A stretch of 64,000 nucleotides of DNA from Rhizobium ecuadorense (GTDB lineage: Bacteria > Pseudomonadota > Alphaproteobacteria > Rhizobiales > Rhizobiaceae), in the NCBI RefSeq assembly GCF_001187535.1, contig NZ_LFIO01001790.1:165340-229339 (forward strand), read 5' to 3'. Under the pieces are notes generated by a model. The model ran no database searches and was not told where the DNA came from. It was given only the letters and a program-made list of their open reading frames with translations. Shown one piece after another: positions 1 to 8,821 of the stretch. The translations under genes were made by a program, and so were the position numbers. The stretch's first letter is position 1. Each line of letters starts with the position of its first letter.

Positions 1-206
1 ACGACGAGCAGTTCTTCCGCATGTGGGAATTCTATCTGGCCGGCTCGGAAATGGGCTTCCGCTGGGATGAGCTCTTCATCCTGCAGGTCCAGATCGCCAA
101 GAACCAGTTCACCGTTCCCGACAATCGCAGTTATATCGCCCGAAACGAAGCCAGGCTCAGGGAATTCGAGGCAAGGCGCCCGCCGCTCGAAAAGGTGACG
201 TTCTGA
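1..206 (+). CDS. cfa: Cyclopropane-fatty-acyl-phospholipid synthase, C-terminal fragment
   Basis: Only the last 68 codons lie in the window (first full codon at position 3, stop at 204-206). The readable part includes FFRMWEFYLAGSEMGFR, typical of the C-terminal region of SAM-dependent cyclopropane fatty acid synthases, which methylenate cis double bonds of membrane phospholipid acyl chains. The catalytic SAM-binding core is upstream of the window and cannot be checked. The assignment rests on recognising this tail. Rhizobia carry more than one cfa paralogue, so the exact paralogue is uncertain. Confidence 0.75.
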   Translation, partial: DEQFFRMWEFYLAGSEMGFRWDELFILQVQIAKNQFTVPDNRSYIARNEARLREFEARRPPLEKVTF

Positions 207-241
207 GCGGCAGCAGCGAGATGTGATGAAAGGACATGCCG

Positions 242-823
242 ATGAGCAGTGCGTTTCCCGAGATCTATCTGGTGCGCCACGGTGAAACCGAATGGAGCCT
301 GTCCGGCCGCCATACCGGCCGCAGCGATATTCCGCTGACGGGAAACGGCGAGGTCGCCGCCCGCAAGCTCGCCGAGCGGCTCGCCGGCCACACCTTCTCC
401 GCCGTCTGGTCGAGCCCTTCGGCGCGTGCCCGCAAAACCTGCGCGCTCGCCGGCTTCGGATCGGGTGCGGTGATCCGCGACGATCTCGCCGAATGGGACT
501 ATGGCGCTTATGAAGGCATCACCACCAAGGCGATCCTGGCGGAGCGCCCCGGCTGGCAGCTCTTTCGCGACGGCTGCCCGGATGGCGAATTCGCCGCCGA
601 CGTCGGCGCCCGTGCAGACAGCATCATCCACGCGCTTCGCGAGGCGGCTGGCAGCATCCTGATCTTCTCAAGCTCGCATTTCCTGCGCGTGCTCGCCGCC
701 CGCTGGCTCGGCCTGCCGCCGCAAGGCGGCGCGCATTTCGTGCTGGATACGGCTTCTATCAGCGTGCTCGGTTACGAACATGATCTGACGGAGCCGGTCA
801 TTCGCCGGTGGAACCAGAGTTAG
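242..823 (+). CDS. Histidine phosphatase family protein (phosphoglycerate mutase-like)
   Basis: A 193-residue member of the histidine phosphatase (GpmB/CobC-like) superfamily. The N-terminus carries the phosphohistidine motif LVRHGETEW (RHG at residues 12-14); an acidic segment (LAEWDYGAYEG) and a second histidine in SSSHFLRVLA complete the usual active site. The substrate cannot be told from sequence; the family includes sugar-phosphate and nucleotide phosphatases. I chose the ATG at 242 rather than 236 because AAAGGA at 229-234 sits one base before 236 but seven before 242. It follows the cfa tail by 35 bases on the same strand, so co-transcription is possible. Confidence 0.85.
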   Translation: MSSAFPEIYLVRHGETEWSLSGRHTGRSDIPLTGNGEVAARKLAERLAGHTFSAVWSSPSARARKTCALAGFGSGAVIRDDLAEWDYGAYEGITTKAILAERPGWQLFRDGCPDGEFAADVGARADSIIHALREAAGSILIFSSSHFLRVLAARWLGLPPQGGAHFVLDTASISVLGYEHDLTEPVIRRWNQS

Positions 824-969
824 GATGCCATCAGCCGGGTGGCCCGCACGGCATGACTTTCAATAGCGTCCTTTGTCCCCCGTGGTTAACATTGGGGTAA
901 CGACCTCACGATAAATGTAGCCATCGCCGCTCTCCGCGGCTTTGTTTTTGCGTTTTCTGGAGTGCGGAC

Positions 970-1782
970 GTGTCTCATCGATCAGTCGTATCGATCTCTT
1001 TGGCTATTGCCCTTCTATCCCCAGCTTTGGCGCTCGCGCAGGAAAGCGGCCAGCCCTTCTGGTCCGGCGACTGGTATCTGAGCGTCGGCGTCGCCGGCTT
1101 CTCCGCGCCGAAATTCGAAGGCTCGTCGCATAATGAATTCAAGTTCAGCCCGCTGATCTCGGTCGGCCGCCAGGGTGCAGGCCCGCGTTTTTCCTCGCGC
1201 AACGACAACCCGTCCTTCGCCCTCATCGACAAGGGCGCCTTCCGCGCCGGCCTCGTCGGCAAATTCGTGCCGTCGCGCGATGCCGGTGACGACAGTGACC
1301 TGAAGGGCTTGAGGAAGGTCAAATGGGGGGCGGAAGCCGGCGGCTTCGTCGAGGTTTACCCCACAGATTTCCTGCGCGCCCGCGCCGAAGTCCGCCAGGG
1401 CATTCGTTCCCACGACGGCATCGTCGCCGATCTCGCCGTCGATGCCTTCACCGATATCGCGCCCAACCTGCAGCTGTCGGGCGGCCCGCGCGCGACATTT
1501 GCCACCGCCGGCTATTACGACGCCTATTACGGCGTCAGCGCCAAACATGCCGCGGCAAGCGGCCTTGATCCTTACAAGCCGTCGTCGGGCATCCAGTCCT
1601 ACGGCGCCGGAACGGCCATCACCTGGAAGGCGACGGAAAATCTCTCGGCCAGCTCCTTCCTCGAATATAAGCGGCTGGCCGGTCCCGCCGCCGACAGCAG
1701 CCTGGTGCGCGACCGCGGTTCGAAGAACCAGATCGTGATCGGCGTTTCGGCGACCTACAAGTTCAATTTCTCCCTGCAGTGA
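970..1782 (+). CDS. MipA/OmpV family outer-membrane protein
   Basis: A 270-residue protein from a GTG start with a clear signal peptide (hydrophobic stretch, then ALALAQ, cleavage near residue 23). The mature part has alternating aromatic/charged beta-strand character and ends in a phenylalanine-rich strand (TYKFNFSLQ), as in beta-barrel proteins. MipA/OmpV proteins are outer-membrane barrels; MipA scaffolds murein hydrolases in E. coli, whereas rhizobial members have no settled role. No second gene follows in an obvious operon: ubiA starts about 100 bases later in another frame. Confidence 0.8.
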   Translation: MSHRSVVSISLAIALLSPALALAQESGQPFWSGDWYLSVGVAGFSAPKFEGSSHNEFKFSPLISVGRQGAGPRFSSRNDNPSFALIDKGAFRAGLVGKFVPSRDAGDDSDLKGLRKVKWGAEAGGFVEVYPTDFLRARAEVRQGIRSHDGIVADLAVDAFTDIAPNLQLSGGPRATFATAGYYDAYYGVSAKHAAASGLDPYKPSSGIQSYGAGTAITWKATENLSASSFLEYKRLAGPAADSSLVRDRGSKNQIVIGVSATYKFNFSLQ

Positions 1783-1888
1783 TCCAATGCATGTCGCCCG
1801 GAAGTGTGCGCGGTTCCGGGATAACGACATGCATAAGACGGAGAGATCGCTTCTTGACCGGATCGCCGGCCGGTCGCTAGATGGCGGC

Positions 1889-2848
1889 ATGCAAGATTCC
1901 GGCGATTTCAACGACCGCGTCTCCGACGCACCTTCCGACAACTGGGTCTACCGGATCCTGCCGCCATGGCTCTGGCCCTATGCGCAGCTCGCGCGCTGGG
2001 ATCGCCCGATCGGCTGGCAGCTGCTGATGTGGCCGTGTTTCTGGTCGGCGACCCTTGCCGCCAATGCGGCGATCGGCGAGGGGCTCTATTCCGGCAGCCT
2101 GCTGGTGTCGCACCTGTTCCTTTATTTCATCGGCGCGGTCGCCATGCGCGGTGCCGGCTGCACCTATAACGATCTCGTCGACCACGAGATCGACATGGAA
2201 GTGGCGCGCACGCGCTCGCGTCCGCTGCCCTCCGGCCGCGTAACGCGCGCCCATGCGAAGATCTTCATCGGCCTGCAGGCGCTGGTCGGGCTTTTCGTGC
2301 TCTTGCAGTTCAACTGGTTCACCGTTTTCCTCGGCCTGCTGTCGCTCGGCATCGTCGCGCTTTATCCCTATGCCAAACGCTTCACTGACTGGCCGCAATT
2401 CTACCTGGGGCTTGCCTTTTCCTGGGGCGCGCTGATGGGCTGGGCCGGCATTTTGGGCGGGCTTTCCTTTGCTTCCGTCCTGCTCTACGCCGCCTCGGTC
2501 GCCTGGACGATCGGCTACGACACGATCTACGCCCATCAGGACAAGGAGGACGACGAACTCATCGGCGTCCGCTCGACCGCGCGCCTCTTCGGCGACAGGA
2601 CGAGGGCATGGCTGATCGGCCTTTACGGGCTGACGCTGGTGCTGATGTTTGCCGCTTTCGCGCTCGCCGGCGCCAATCTCATCGCCTTCCTGGCCTTGCT
2701 CGGCGCCGCCGGCATGTTTGCCTGGCAGATCGTTCGGCTCGATATCGATGATGCCGCCCAATGCCTGGCGCTCTTCAAGTCGAACAATCGTGTCGGCCTG
2801 ATCATCTTCTTCGGCCTCTTCATTTCGCTGCTCTTCGCGATTCCCTGA
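1889..2848 (+). CDS. ubiA: 4-hydroxybenzoate octaprenyltransferase
   Basis: UbiA prenylates 4-hydroxybenzoate in ubiquinone synthesis at the inner membrane. Both Asp-rich Mg-prenyl-diphosphate motifs are present: NDLVDHEIDME and, later, YDTIYAHQDKEDD, set within about eight hydrophobic segments. The frame is open back to 1787, and ATGs at 1787 and 1829 are alternatives. I chose 1889 because it gives the usual family length (319 residues) and starts just before the conserved NWVYRILPPWLWPYAQLARWD region, but no good ribosome site decides the matter. It is convergent with the DUF6101 gene across a shared hairpin at 2882-2905. Confidence 0.92.
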   Translation: MQDSGDFNDRVSDAPSDNWVYRILPPWLWPYAQLARWDRPIGWQLLMWPCFWSATLAANAAIGEGLYSGSLLVSHLFLYFIGAVAMRGAGCTYNDLVDHEIDMEVARTRSRPLPSGRVTRAHAKIFIGLQALVGLFVLLQFNWFTVFLGLLSLGIVALYPYAKRFTDWPQFYLGLAFSWGALMGWAGILGGLSFASVLLYAASVAWTIGYDTIYAHQDKEDDELIGVRSTARLFGDRTRAWLIGLYGLTLVLMFAAFALAGANLIAFLALLGAAGMFAWQIVRLDIDDAAQCLALFKSNNRVGLIIFFGLFISLLFAIP

Positions 2849-2881
2849 TTGGGGCCCTGATTGCAGCGATGGTAAAACGAC

Positions 2882-2905
2882 AAACCCGGCGCGGGCGCCG
2901 GGTTT
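2882..2905. terminator. Bidirectional terminator-like hairpin between ubiA and the DUF6101 gene
   Basis: An 11-base perfect inverted repeat (AAACCCGGCGC / GCGCCGGGTTT) with a two-base centre lies between two convergent genes, 34 bases after the ubiA stop and 36 before the DUF6101 stop. The GC-rich stem is flanked by short T runs on both strands, so it could serve both transcripts. Confidence 0.7.
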
Positions 2906-2940
2906 CAAATGCGTGCGAAAACGAAGTGTCGCGAAATCGC

Positions 2941-3507
2941 TCAGTTGCGGGCGATGATTTCCTTGCCCTCGATCCGCATGGCGACGCCGAGTTGGCCGGT
3001 GGTGCGGCGCACGAGGAAGCGCGGGCGGCGGTTGGCGAAGTAGGAATGGCGGCGGCGCGGCTTGAGATCGCTGGTGCGTAAGCCGCCGATATGGTCTTCG
3101 AGCGGCCGGGCGACACCGTCGGCCTCGACCATCAGCATCGGAATGCGGAAAGCTTCCGACCAGCCGCGCCAGTCGGCGGCGATATCGCTGAGATCATGGG
3201 CGACGAGCAGCGGAATGCAGAGCTCCGGATCGGCATGATGGAGTTCGAGGGTGACGGTAACTTCGCCGTCGCCATGGTCGATGGCGCGGGCGGCGACACC
3301 TTGGAAGACGCGCTTCGGTAGCGCAATCGAGAGCGGCAGGCCGCTGGAGGGGAGGACCTTGCGCAGGACCGCACCGCGTTCGTCTATGGTAATATTCACG
3401 TCATCCGAACAATCATGGATGGCGTAGCTGACCTGCTGCGGAAAGCGGGACGGATCGAGGCGCAGCGTCGTACCAGCCCAGGCGGGCTTCATTACGGGAT
3501 TGTTCAT
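2941..3507 (-). CDS. DUF6101-type hypothetical protein
   Basis: A 188-residue soluble protein without signal peptide or membrane segment. It resembles the rhizobial family annotated DUF6101 (from memory, not searched). Visible features are an N-terminal region with alternating hydrophobic strands, a central WRGWSEAFRIPMLMVEADG segment, and a very basic C-terminal stretch (KPRRRHSYFANRRPRFLVRR) that could bind nucleic acid or acidic lipids. No function is known to me. It is convergent with ubiA and divergent from the DUF1217 repeat protein, 297 bases from its start. Confidence 0.65.
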   Translation of the reverse strand: MNNPVMKPAWAGTTLRLDPSRFPQQVSYAIHDCSDDVNITIDERGAVLRKVLPSSGLPLSIALPKRVFQGVAARAIDHGDGEVTVTLELHHADPELCIPLLVAHDLSDIAADWRGWSEAFRIPMLMVEADGVARPLEDHIGGLRTSDLKPRRRHSYFANRRPRFLVRRTTGQLGVAMRIEGKEIIARN

Positions 3508-3804
3508 GTCATTCTACCCTTGTCTTACCTGAGAGCCGATTTCCGGTCTTCTCCTTGGGACTTTTCGTCCTCTATGGCCGACAATAGGGGCCTGCCGTTC
3601 CGTACAGCTTAAAAATTGCGGTTAAGAAAACTTTGCGTCCTCAGATGGTTATCAAAACCGAATCCGGCAGGGTTTCCGGAAGGTGAACGCCATGCTGTGC
3701 TGAAGTGATGCATCCTGAGGTAAGGCTCAGGTAAGCTTTCTGTGGCAAAATATGCTTACCAGCAGTTCGTTCTTTTAGAGATTTTGCCGAGAAGGGCGCG
3801 TTTG

Positions 3805-6800
3805 ATGATCACGGCTTCCCTCGCTTACACGATCCTGTCGAAGGACATGACGTCGAGCCTGAACAAGGTCGCGTCCCAGGCGACGGTCAAGAAGGACGCT
3901 CAGTATTACGCCGACCATATCAACAAGGTGACTGATGTTGATGACTTCCTCGGCGATTACAAGCTCTACAGCTATGCGATGAAGGCCTATGGCCTCGAGG
4001 ACATGACCTACGCCAAGGCCTTCATGAAGAAGGTGCTGGAAAGCGATCTCACCGACCCCAACAGCTACGCCAACAAGCTCTCCGATACACGCTACCGCGA
4101 ATTCGCGGCCGCCTTCAATTTCAACGCGCCTGACAAGGACGTGCAGACGGACGCGCAGGAGGACGATCTCATCGGCCTCTACAAGCAGTCCTTCGTCGAC
4201 GCCGACAAGGCGGCGACCGCCGAGAGCACCTATTACGGCAACAATATCGACAGCGTGCAAAGCGTCGACGATCTGGTCAACAACACAAGGCTTCGCACCT
4301 ATGTGCTGAAGACCTTCAACATCGATCCCACCTATGCGTCGAAGGATTTTCTGCGCCAGGTGCTGACGAGCGATCTCAGCGACCCCGCAAGCTTCGTCAA
4401 CACGCAGGGCGGCGACAAGTACAAGGCGCTTGCCGCCCAGTTCAGCTTCAACGCCGACGGCACGGTCACCGGCACGGCCCAGACCGCGGCGCAGAAGGCT
4501 TCGGTCATCGAGGCCTATACGCTGAATTCCCAGTCCGTCATCATCGACAATTCGGTCGGTTCCGACGTCGTCTACGTCAACAAGACGGCGGCCGACTACA
4601 ACAAGGCCTATTATACCGCCAAGATCGGCACGATCACCAACGTCGACGATCTGGTCGCCGACAAACGCCTGATCTCCTACATCACGACGGCCTACAGCAT
4701 GGGCGCCGATTTCACTGCGGCGGCGCTCCGCACGGTCCTGACCGATCCCGGCTATGCCCAGCTGATGGGCTTTACCAATGTCTATAACGCTTTCAACTTC
4801 AAGTCGGACGGTTCGACCTCGAACACGGCGCGCGTCCGCACGCTCGACCAGGCGAACAAGCTGTCGTCGGCGGCGTCGCAGACCGCCAACTACTATAAGG
4901 TGACCTCGCAATCGAGCGGCATCACCAATGTCGACGACCTGCTCGCCGATGGAAACATGGCGCGCTATATCAAGGACGCCTATGGTCTCGGGACGGATTT
5001 CAGCAATGCCGAGCTGAAGAACATCCTGACCGACCCGGCCTATGCCACCGCCCAGGGGAAGGCCGGCATCAATGCCGACTTCAACTTCAATGCCGACGGC
5101 TCGATCAACGGTGCGGTGATCCAGACGGACACGCAGCGCAAGTCGACCACCGACAAATCGGCGGCGAACGCGGCCCACTTCAACGCCATGATCGACAATG
5201 TCACCAATGTCGACGACATCATGTCCGATCCCGTCGCGGTCAGCTATCTCAGAACCAGCATGCAGATCGCCGACAGCGTCTCCGATGCGACGTTGAGGAC
5301 CTTCCTCGTCGATCCCGCCGCCGCCAGCGCCCAGGGCTATAGCGACGTCCACGATCTCTTCAATTTCAAGACGGACGGTTCGGTCGCCACCCTCTACGCC
5401 TCGCAGACGGCTACGCAAAGCGCAAGCACATCAAGCAAGGCCGACAGCGCGGCGGTCTATTACCAGTCGACCATCGCCGGGATCTCGAACGTCGATCAGC
5501 TGCTGGCTGACCAGAAGCTCAACAATTTCGTCCGCAACGCCTTCGGCATCCCGTCCACCGTGACCGACGTCGCTCTTCGCGCCATCCTGACCGATCAGAG
5601 CGGCACCGGCACCTATGCCGACGTCGCCGCCGCCTTCAATTTCAAGGCGGACGGCACGCTCGAGGATGGCATGCAGGCGCAGACGGCGGCACAGATCACC
5701 AACACGAAAATTGCTGCCGGAGCCCGCACCGACGACTATTCCGCCCGGATGGCGACGATCGCCAATGTCGACGATCTCATCGCCGATCCCGCCATAACCA
5801 ATTTCCTGAAGAGCACCTACAATCTGCCGTCCAATATTTCGGACGCCGATCTGAAGAGCTTCCTGACCGATGCGACCGCCGCCTCGGCCGCCGGATATGC
5901 CGATCTCAACGCCGATTTCAACTTCGCCGCCGATGGCTCGCTGCCGGTCGTAAGCTCGGTCCAGACGGCCGATCAGGCGCAGACCACCAATGACAATTAT
6001 ATGGCGCGCTATGACGACGAGCGCGACGAGGCGATCGACGAGGTTGTGTCCAACTATTCGAGCATGATGGCCGACAGCACCAGCCTGCTCGATACTGCCG
6101 AGATCAAGTCCGTCAACGATTTCCTGCGCACCAATTCCGCGGCCGATTTCAAGAAGAGCAACGACAAACTGCCGGATCCCTATCATGTGGCGCTGCAGGC
6201 CTTCGGTCTGACCGACCAGGAGGTGCCGCGCTCGATGATGCGCAAGATCCTGACGAGCGATGCCTATGATCCGGACGGCTATATCGCCTCCTTGAAGGAC
6301 GAGCGCATCACCAACCTTGCCCGGGCCTTCAACTTCGGCCCCGACGGCAAGGCGGCGTCACCCTTCCAGGCGCTGCCCGACGCGACCATGGCCAAATACG
6401 CCACCGACTACAAGGCGCATATGACCATGCTGCTGAAGGCCGGCCCGGTAAAGGACAAGGCATCGAAGGACGCGACGGCCGAGGTGGATTATTTCGCCAA
6501 GGGCATGGCGAAGGTGAAGTCGCTCGACGATTTCCTCGACGACAGCCGTCTGACCGGTCTGGTGCTGAAGGCCAATAACCTCGACCCGAAGGATTACGAC
6601 AAGGCGACGCTGAAGAAGATCTTCACGTCAGATCCCGACGACAAGAAGAGCTACCTGAACGCCAAGGCCGATGCCCGCTTCCAGGATATCGTCGCCGCCT
6701 TCAACTTCGACAAGGACGGCAATCTGACCCGCGCCAAGATAGGCACCATCCAGAACAAGGCGGCCGAGGATCACACCCAGAAGCTTTTCGTCCAGCAGAC

Positions 6801-7137
6801 GCTGGAAGCCCAGCAGGGCGAAAGCAACGATGGTGTGCGCCTGGCGCTCTATTTCAGCCGCAAGGCCCCGAGCATCACTTCGATCTATTCGATCCTCGGC
6901 GACAAGGCGCTGTATCAGGTGATCACGACAGCCTACAGCCTGCCCTCGCAGATATCGGGCATGGACGTTGCCAAGCAGGCCGACCTTATCAATCGCTTCG
7001 TCAAGCTCGAGGATCTCCAGGATCCGAAGAAGGTCGACAAGCTGCTGCGCCGCTTCACCGCGATGTACGACGTCCAGAACGCCACCCAGCAATCGCCGGC
7101 CCTGCAGATCCTGACCGGCGGCGGTACGCAGTCATAA
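3805..7137 (+). CDS. Large DUF1217 tandem-repeat protein, possibly flagellum-associated
   Basis: An 1110-residue protein built from about nine copies of a DUF1217 unit. Each unit has a VDDL/VDDF element, a helix with a tyrosine (such as LKTFNIDPTYA), a LTD/LTSD element, and a terminal phenylalanine-rich FNFxxDG motif. These terminal motifs fall near nucleotides 4117, 4441, 4789, 5080, 5359, 5634, 5918, 6330 and 6702; a tenth, degenerate unit follows to the C-terminus. Single-unit DUF1217 proteins in rhizobia are encoded in flagellar gene clusters; no flagellar gene is seen here. There is no signal peptide. The frame is open back to a GTG at 3742, but the ATG at 3805 with AGAAGG upstream gives the family-like start MITASLAYTILSKDMT. 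Confidence 0.8.
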   Translation: MITASLAYTILSKDMTSSLNKVASQATVKKDAQYYADHINKVTDVDDFLGDYKLYSYAMKAYGLEDMTYAKAFMKKVLESDLTDPNSYANKLSDTRYREFAAAFNFNAPDKDVQTDAQEDDLIGLYKQSFVDADKAATAESTYYGNNIDSVQSVDDLVNNTRLRTYVLKTFNIDPTYASKDFLRQVLTSDLSDPASFVNTQGGDKYKALAAQFSFNADGTVTGTAQTAAQKASVIEAYTLNSQSVIIDNSVGSDVVYVNKTAADYNKAYYTAKIGTITNVDDLVADKRLISYITTAYSMGADFTAAALRTVLTDPGYAQLMGFTNVYNAFNFKSDGSTSNTARVRTLDQANKLSSAASQTANYYKVTSQSSGITNVDDLLADGNMARYIKDAYGLGTDFSNAELKNILTDPAYATAQGKAGINADFNFNADGSINGAVIQTDTQRKSTTDKSAANAAHFNAMIDNVTNVDDIMSDPVAVSYLRTSMQIADSVSDATLRTFLVDPAAASAQGYSDVHDLFNFKTDGSVATLYASQTATQSASTSSKADSAAVYYQSTIAGISNVDQLLADQKLNNFVRNAFGIPSTVTDVALRAILTDQSGTGTYADVAAAFNFKADGTLEDGMQAQTAAQITNTKIAAGARTDDYSARMATIANVDDLIADPAITNFLKSTYNLPSNISDADLKSFLTDATAASAAGYADLNADFNFAADGSLPVVSSVQTADQAQTTNDNYMARYDDERDEAIDEVVSNYSSMMADSTSLLDTAEIKSVNDFLRTNSAADFKKSNDKLPDPYHVALQAFGLTDQEVPRSMMRKILTSDAYDPDGYIASLKDERITNLARAFNFGPDGKAASPFQALPDATMAKYATDYKAHMTMLLKAGPVKDKASKDATAEVDYFAKGMAKVKSLDDFLDDSRLTGLVLKANNLDPKDYDKATLKKIFTSDPDDKKSYLNAKADARFQDIVAAFNFDKDGNLTRAKIGTIQNKAAEDHTQKLFVQQTLEAQQGESNDGVRLALYFSRKAPSITSIYSILGDKALYQVITTAYSLPSQISGMDVAKQADLINRFVKLEDLQDPKKVDKLLRRFTAMYDVQNATQQSPALQILTGGGTQS

Positions 7138-7160
7138 TTACCCTTCAGTTTCAATAGTTT

Positions 7161-7331
7161 GCCCCTCATCCTCTCCTCGTAAAAAACGGGGCGAGGGGAC
7201 GTGCCCTGCGAGAGGTGGGCGAGGGACGGAGAGATCGCTGCATATGCCCTTCGCCCCGCAAGCGGGGGTCCGAAGGACGGGTCGAGACCCGTGGCTCGAC
7301 CCCGGTCGGTGCCGGCAGGCGGATGAGGGGC
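7161..7331. repeat. Rhizobial palindromic intergenic repeat, copy 1 (long subtype)
   Basis: A 171-bp element bounded by a perfect 11-base inverted repeat (GCCCCTCATCC / GGATGAGGGGC) and containing internal GC-rich stems. It closely resembles five other elements in the window (25349, 39443, 47177, 56639, 63201). This copy has an extra segment of roughly 35 bases before the shared GGTGCCGGCAGGCGGATGAGG end; the copy at 47177 has the same extra segment. It lies between the 3' ends of two convergent genes. It resembles RIME-type rhizobial mosaic elements, but the family name is not confirmed. Confidence 0.85.
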
Positions 7332-7350
7332 GACCCCGTGACCGCCACCC

Positions 7351-8787
7351 TCACACCTCGAGGCTGACCACCTTTCCCGGGTTCATGATATCGGCCGGAT
7401 CGAAGGCGCGCTTGATGCGGCGCATCAGCTCGATTTCGATGGCCGGGCGGATCGCCGCCAATTCGTCGCGCTTCAGCTGGCCGATGCCGTGCTCGGCCGA
7501 GATCGAGCCGCCATGGGCGAGCACCAGCTCATGCACGATGTGGTTCATTTCGCGCCAGCGGGCGATGAAGGCGGCCTTGTCGGCGCCGACCGGCTGGGAA
7601 ATATTGTAATGTATATTGCCGTCGCCCATATGGCCGAAGGCGCAGATGCGGGCTCCGGGCATCGCCGCCATGACGGCTTCTTCGGCCTCGGCCATGAAAT
7701 GCGGGATCCGCGACACCGGCACGGAAACATCGTGCTTGATCGAGCCGCCTTCCGGCTTCTGGGCATCCGACATGCTTTCGCGCATGTGCCAGATGGCCTT
7801 CTGCTGCGCCACCGATGCGGCAATCGCCGCATCGAGCACCAGCCCGGCCTCAAAACCCTGTTCGAGCACGCCGTTCATCATCCGCTCCGCCGTTTCGGCC
7901 GAGTCCGATGTCGAAATGTCGATCAGCACGTACCAGGGGTAGGCCGCCTCCAGCGGATCGCGCACGCCGTCGATGTGGCGGGCGGTGATTTCCACGCCGA
8001 AACGCGGCATCAGCTCGAATCCGGTGAGCGAGGCGCCGCAGAGGCTGGAGGCAAGGTTGAAGAGACCAAGCGCATCCGCCACCGAATTCAGCCCGGCGAA
8101 TGCCACCTGATGGCCGAGCGGCTGGGGAAACAGCTTCAGCACCGCGCCGGTAATGATGCCGAGCGTGCCTTCGGCGCCGATGAAAAGGTCGCGCAGGTCG
8201 TAGCCGGTATTGTCCTTCTTCAGGCGGCGCAGGCCATCCCAGATCTCGCCGGTCGGCAGCACCACTTCAAGGCCGAGGCAGAGCTGGCGCATATTGCCGT
8301 AGGCCAGCACCGCCGTGCCGCCGGCATTGGTGGAGAGGTTGCCGCCGATGCGGCAGGAGCCCTCCGAGCCGAGCGACAGCGGAAACAGCCGCCCATGCGC
8401 CTCGGCCGCCTTCTGCACCTCGGCCAGAATGGCGCCGCCGTCGGCCACCAGCACGTTCGCCACCGGATCGACATCGCGGATCCGGTTCATGCGCTCGAGC
8501 GACAGGATGATATCGCATTTGCCGGCGCGTGGCGTCTGGCCGCCGACGAGACCGGTATTGCCGGTCTGCGGCACGATCGCCGTCCCGGTCTCGGTCGCCA
8601 GCTTCATGATATCGGAGACTTCCTCGACCGAGCCGGGCCTCAGCAGGAGAGGGGAGGCGCCGTGATAGAGCCCGCGGTTCTCGATCAGATGCGGTGCAAG
8701 ATCGGCCTCGCCCCGAAGCGCGTATTTGTCGCCGACGATGGCTGCGAAGCGGTCGAGAAGTTCGGTGGAAATGCCGGTGCTGCTCAT
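7351..8787 (-). CDS. FAD-binding oxidoreductase, GlcD/D-2-hydroxyacid dehydrogenase type
   Basis: A 478-residue flavoprotein of the FAD-linked oxidase family (GlcD, D-lactate dehydrogenase, D-2-hydroxyglutarate dehydrogenase). The PP-loop FAD region is visible (PQTGNTGLVGGQTP and LSTNAGGTAVLAYGNMR), followed by the C-terminal domain ending in the characteristic SAEHGIGQLKRDEL and DPADIMNPGKV motifs. It should oxidise a D-2-hydroxy acid to the 2-oxo acid, passing electrons to an unidentified acceptor. The frame runs on to 8925, but that would overlap the next gene; the ATG at 8787 (MSSTGISTELLDRF) avoids this. The upstream same-strand Sua5 gene ends 34 bases before it, so the two may be co-transcribed. 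Confidence 0.88.
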   Translation of the reverse strand: MSSTGISTELLDRFAAIVGDKYALRGEADLAPHLIENRGLYHGASPLLLRPGSVEEVSDIMKLATETGTAIVPQTGNTGLVGGQTPRAGKCDIILSLERMNRIRDVDPVANVLVADGGAILAEVQKAAEAHGRLFPLSLGSEGSCRIGGNLSTNAGGTAVLAYGNMRQLCLGLEVVLPTGEIWDGLRRLKKDNTGYDLRDLFIGAEGTLGIITGAVLKLFPQPLGHQVAFAGLNSVADALGLFNLASSLCGASLTGFELMPRFGVEITARHIDGVRDPLEAAYPWYVLIDISTSDSAETAERMMNGVLEQGFEAGLVLDAAIAASVAQQKAIWHMRESMSDAQKPEGGSIKHDVSVPVSRIPHFMAEAEEAVMAAMPGARICAFGHMGDGNIHYNISQPVGADKAAFIARWREMNHIVHELVLAHGGSISAEHGIGQLKRDELAAIRPAIEIELMRRIKRAFDPADIMNPGKVVSLEV

Positions 8788-8821
8788 CGGGGTCGGTCCT
8801 TCGTCGATTTGATCAGGTCTG

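Noticed and set aside
3775..5418. 547-codon minus-strand frame opposite the DUF1217 repeat gene
   Set aside because: Repeats in this frame mirror the DUF1217 repeats; the Val/Asp/Ile/Gly-rich product is a reverse-frame artefact.
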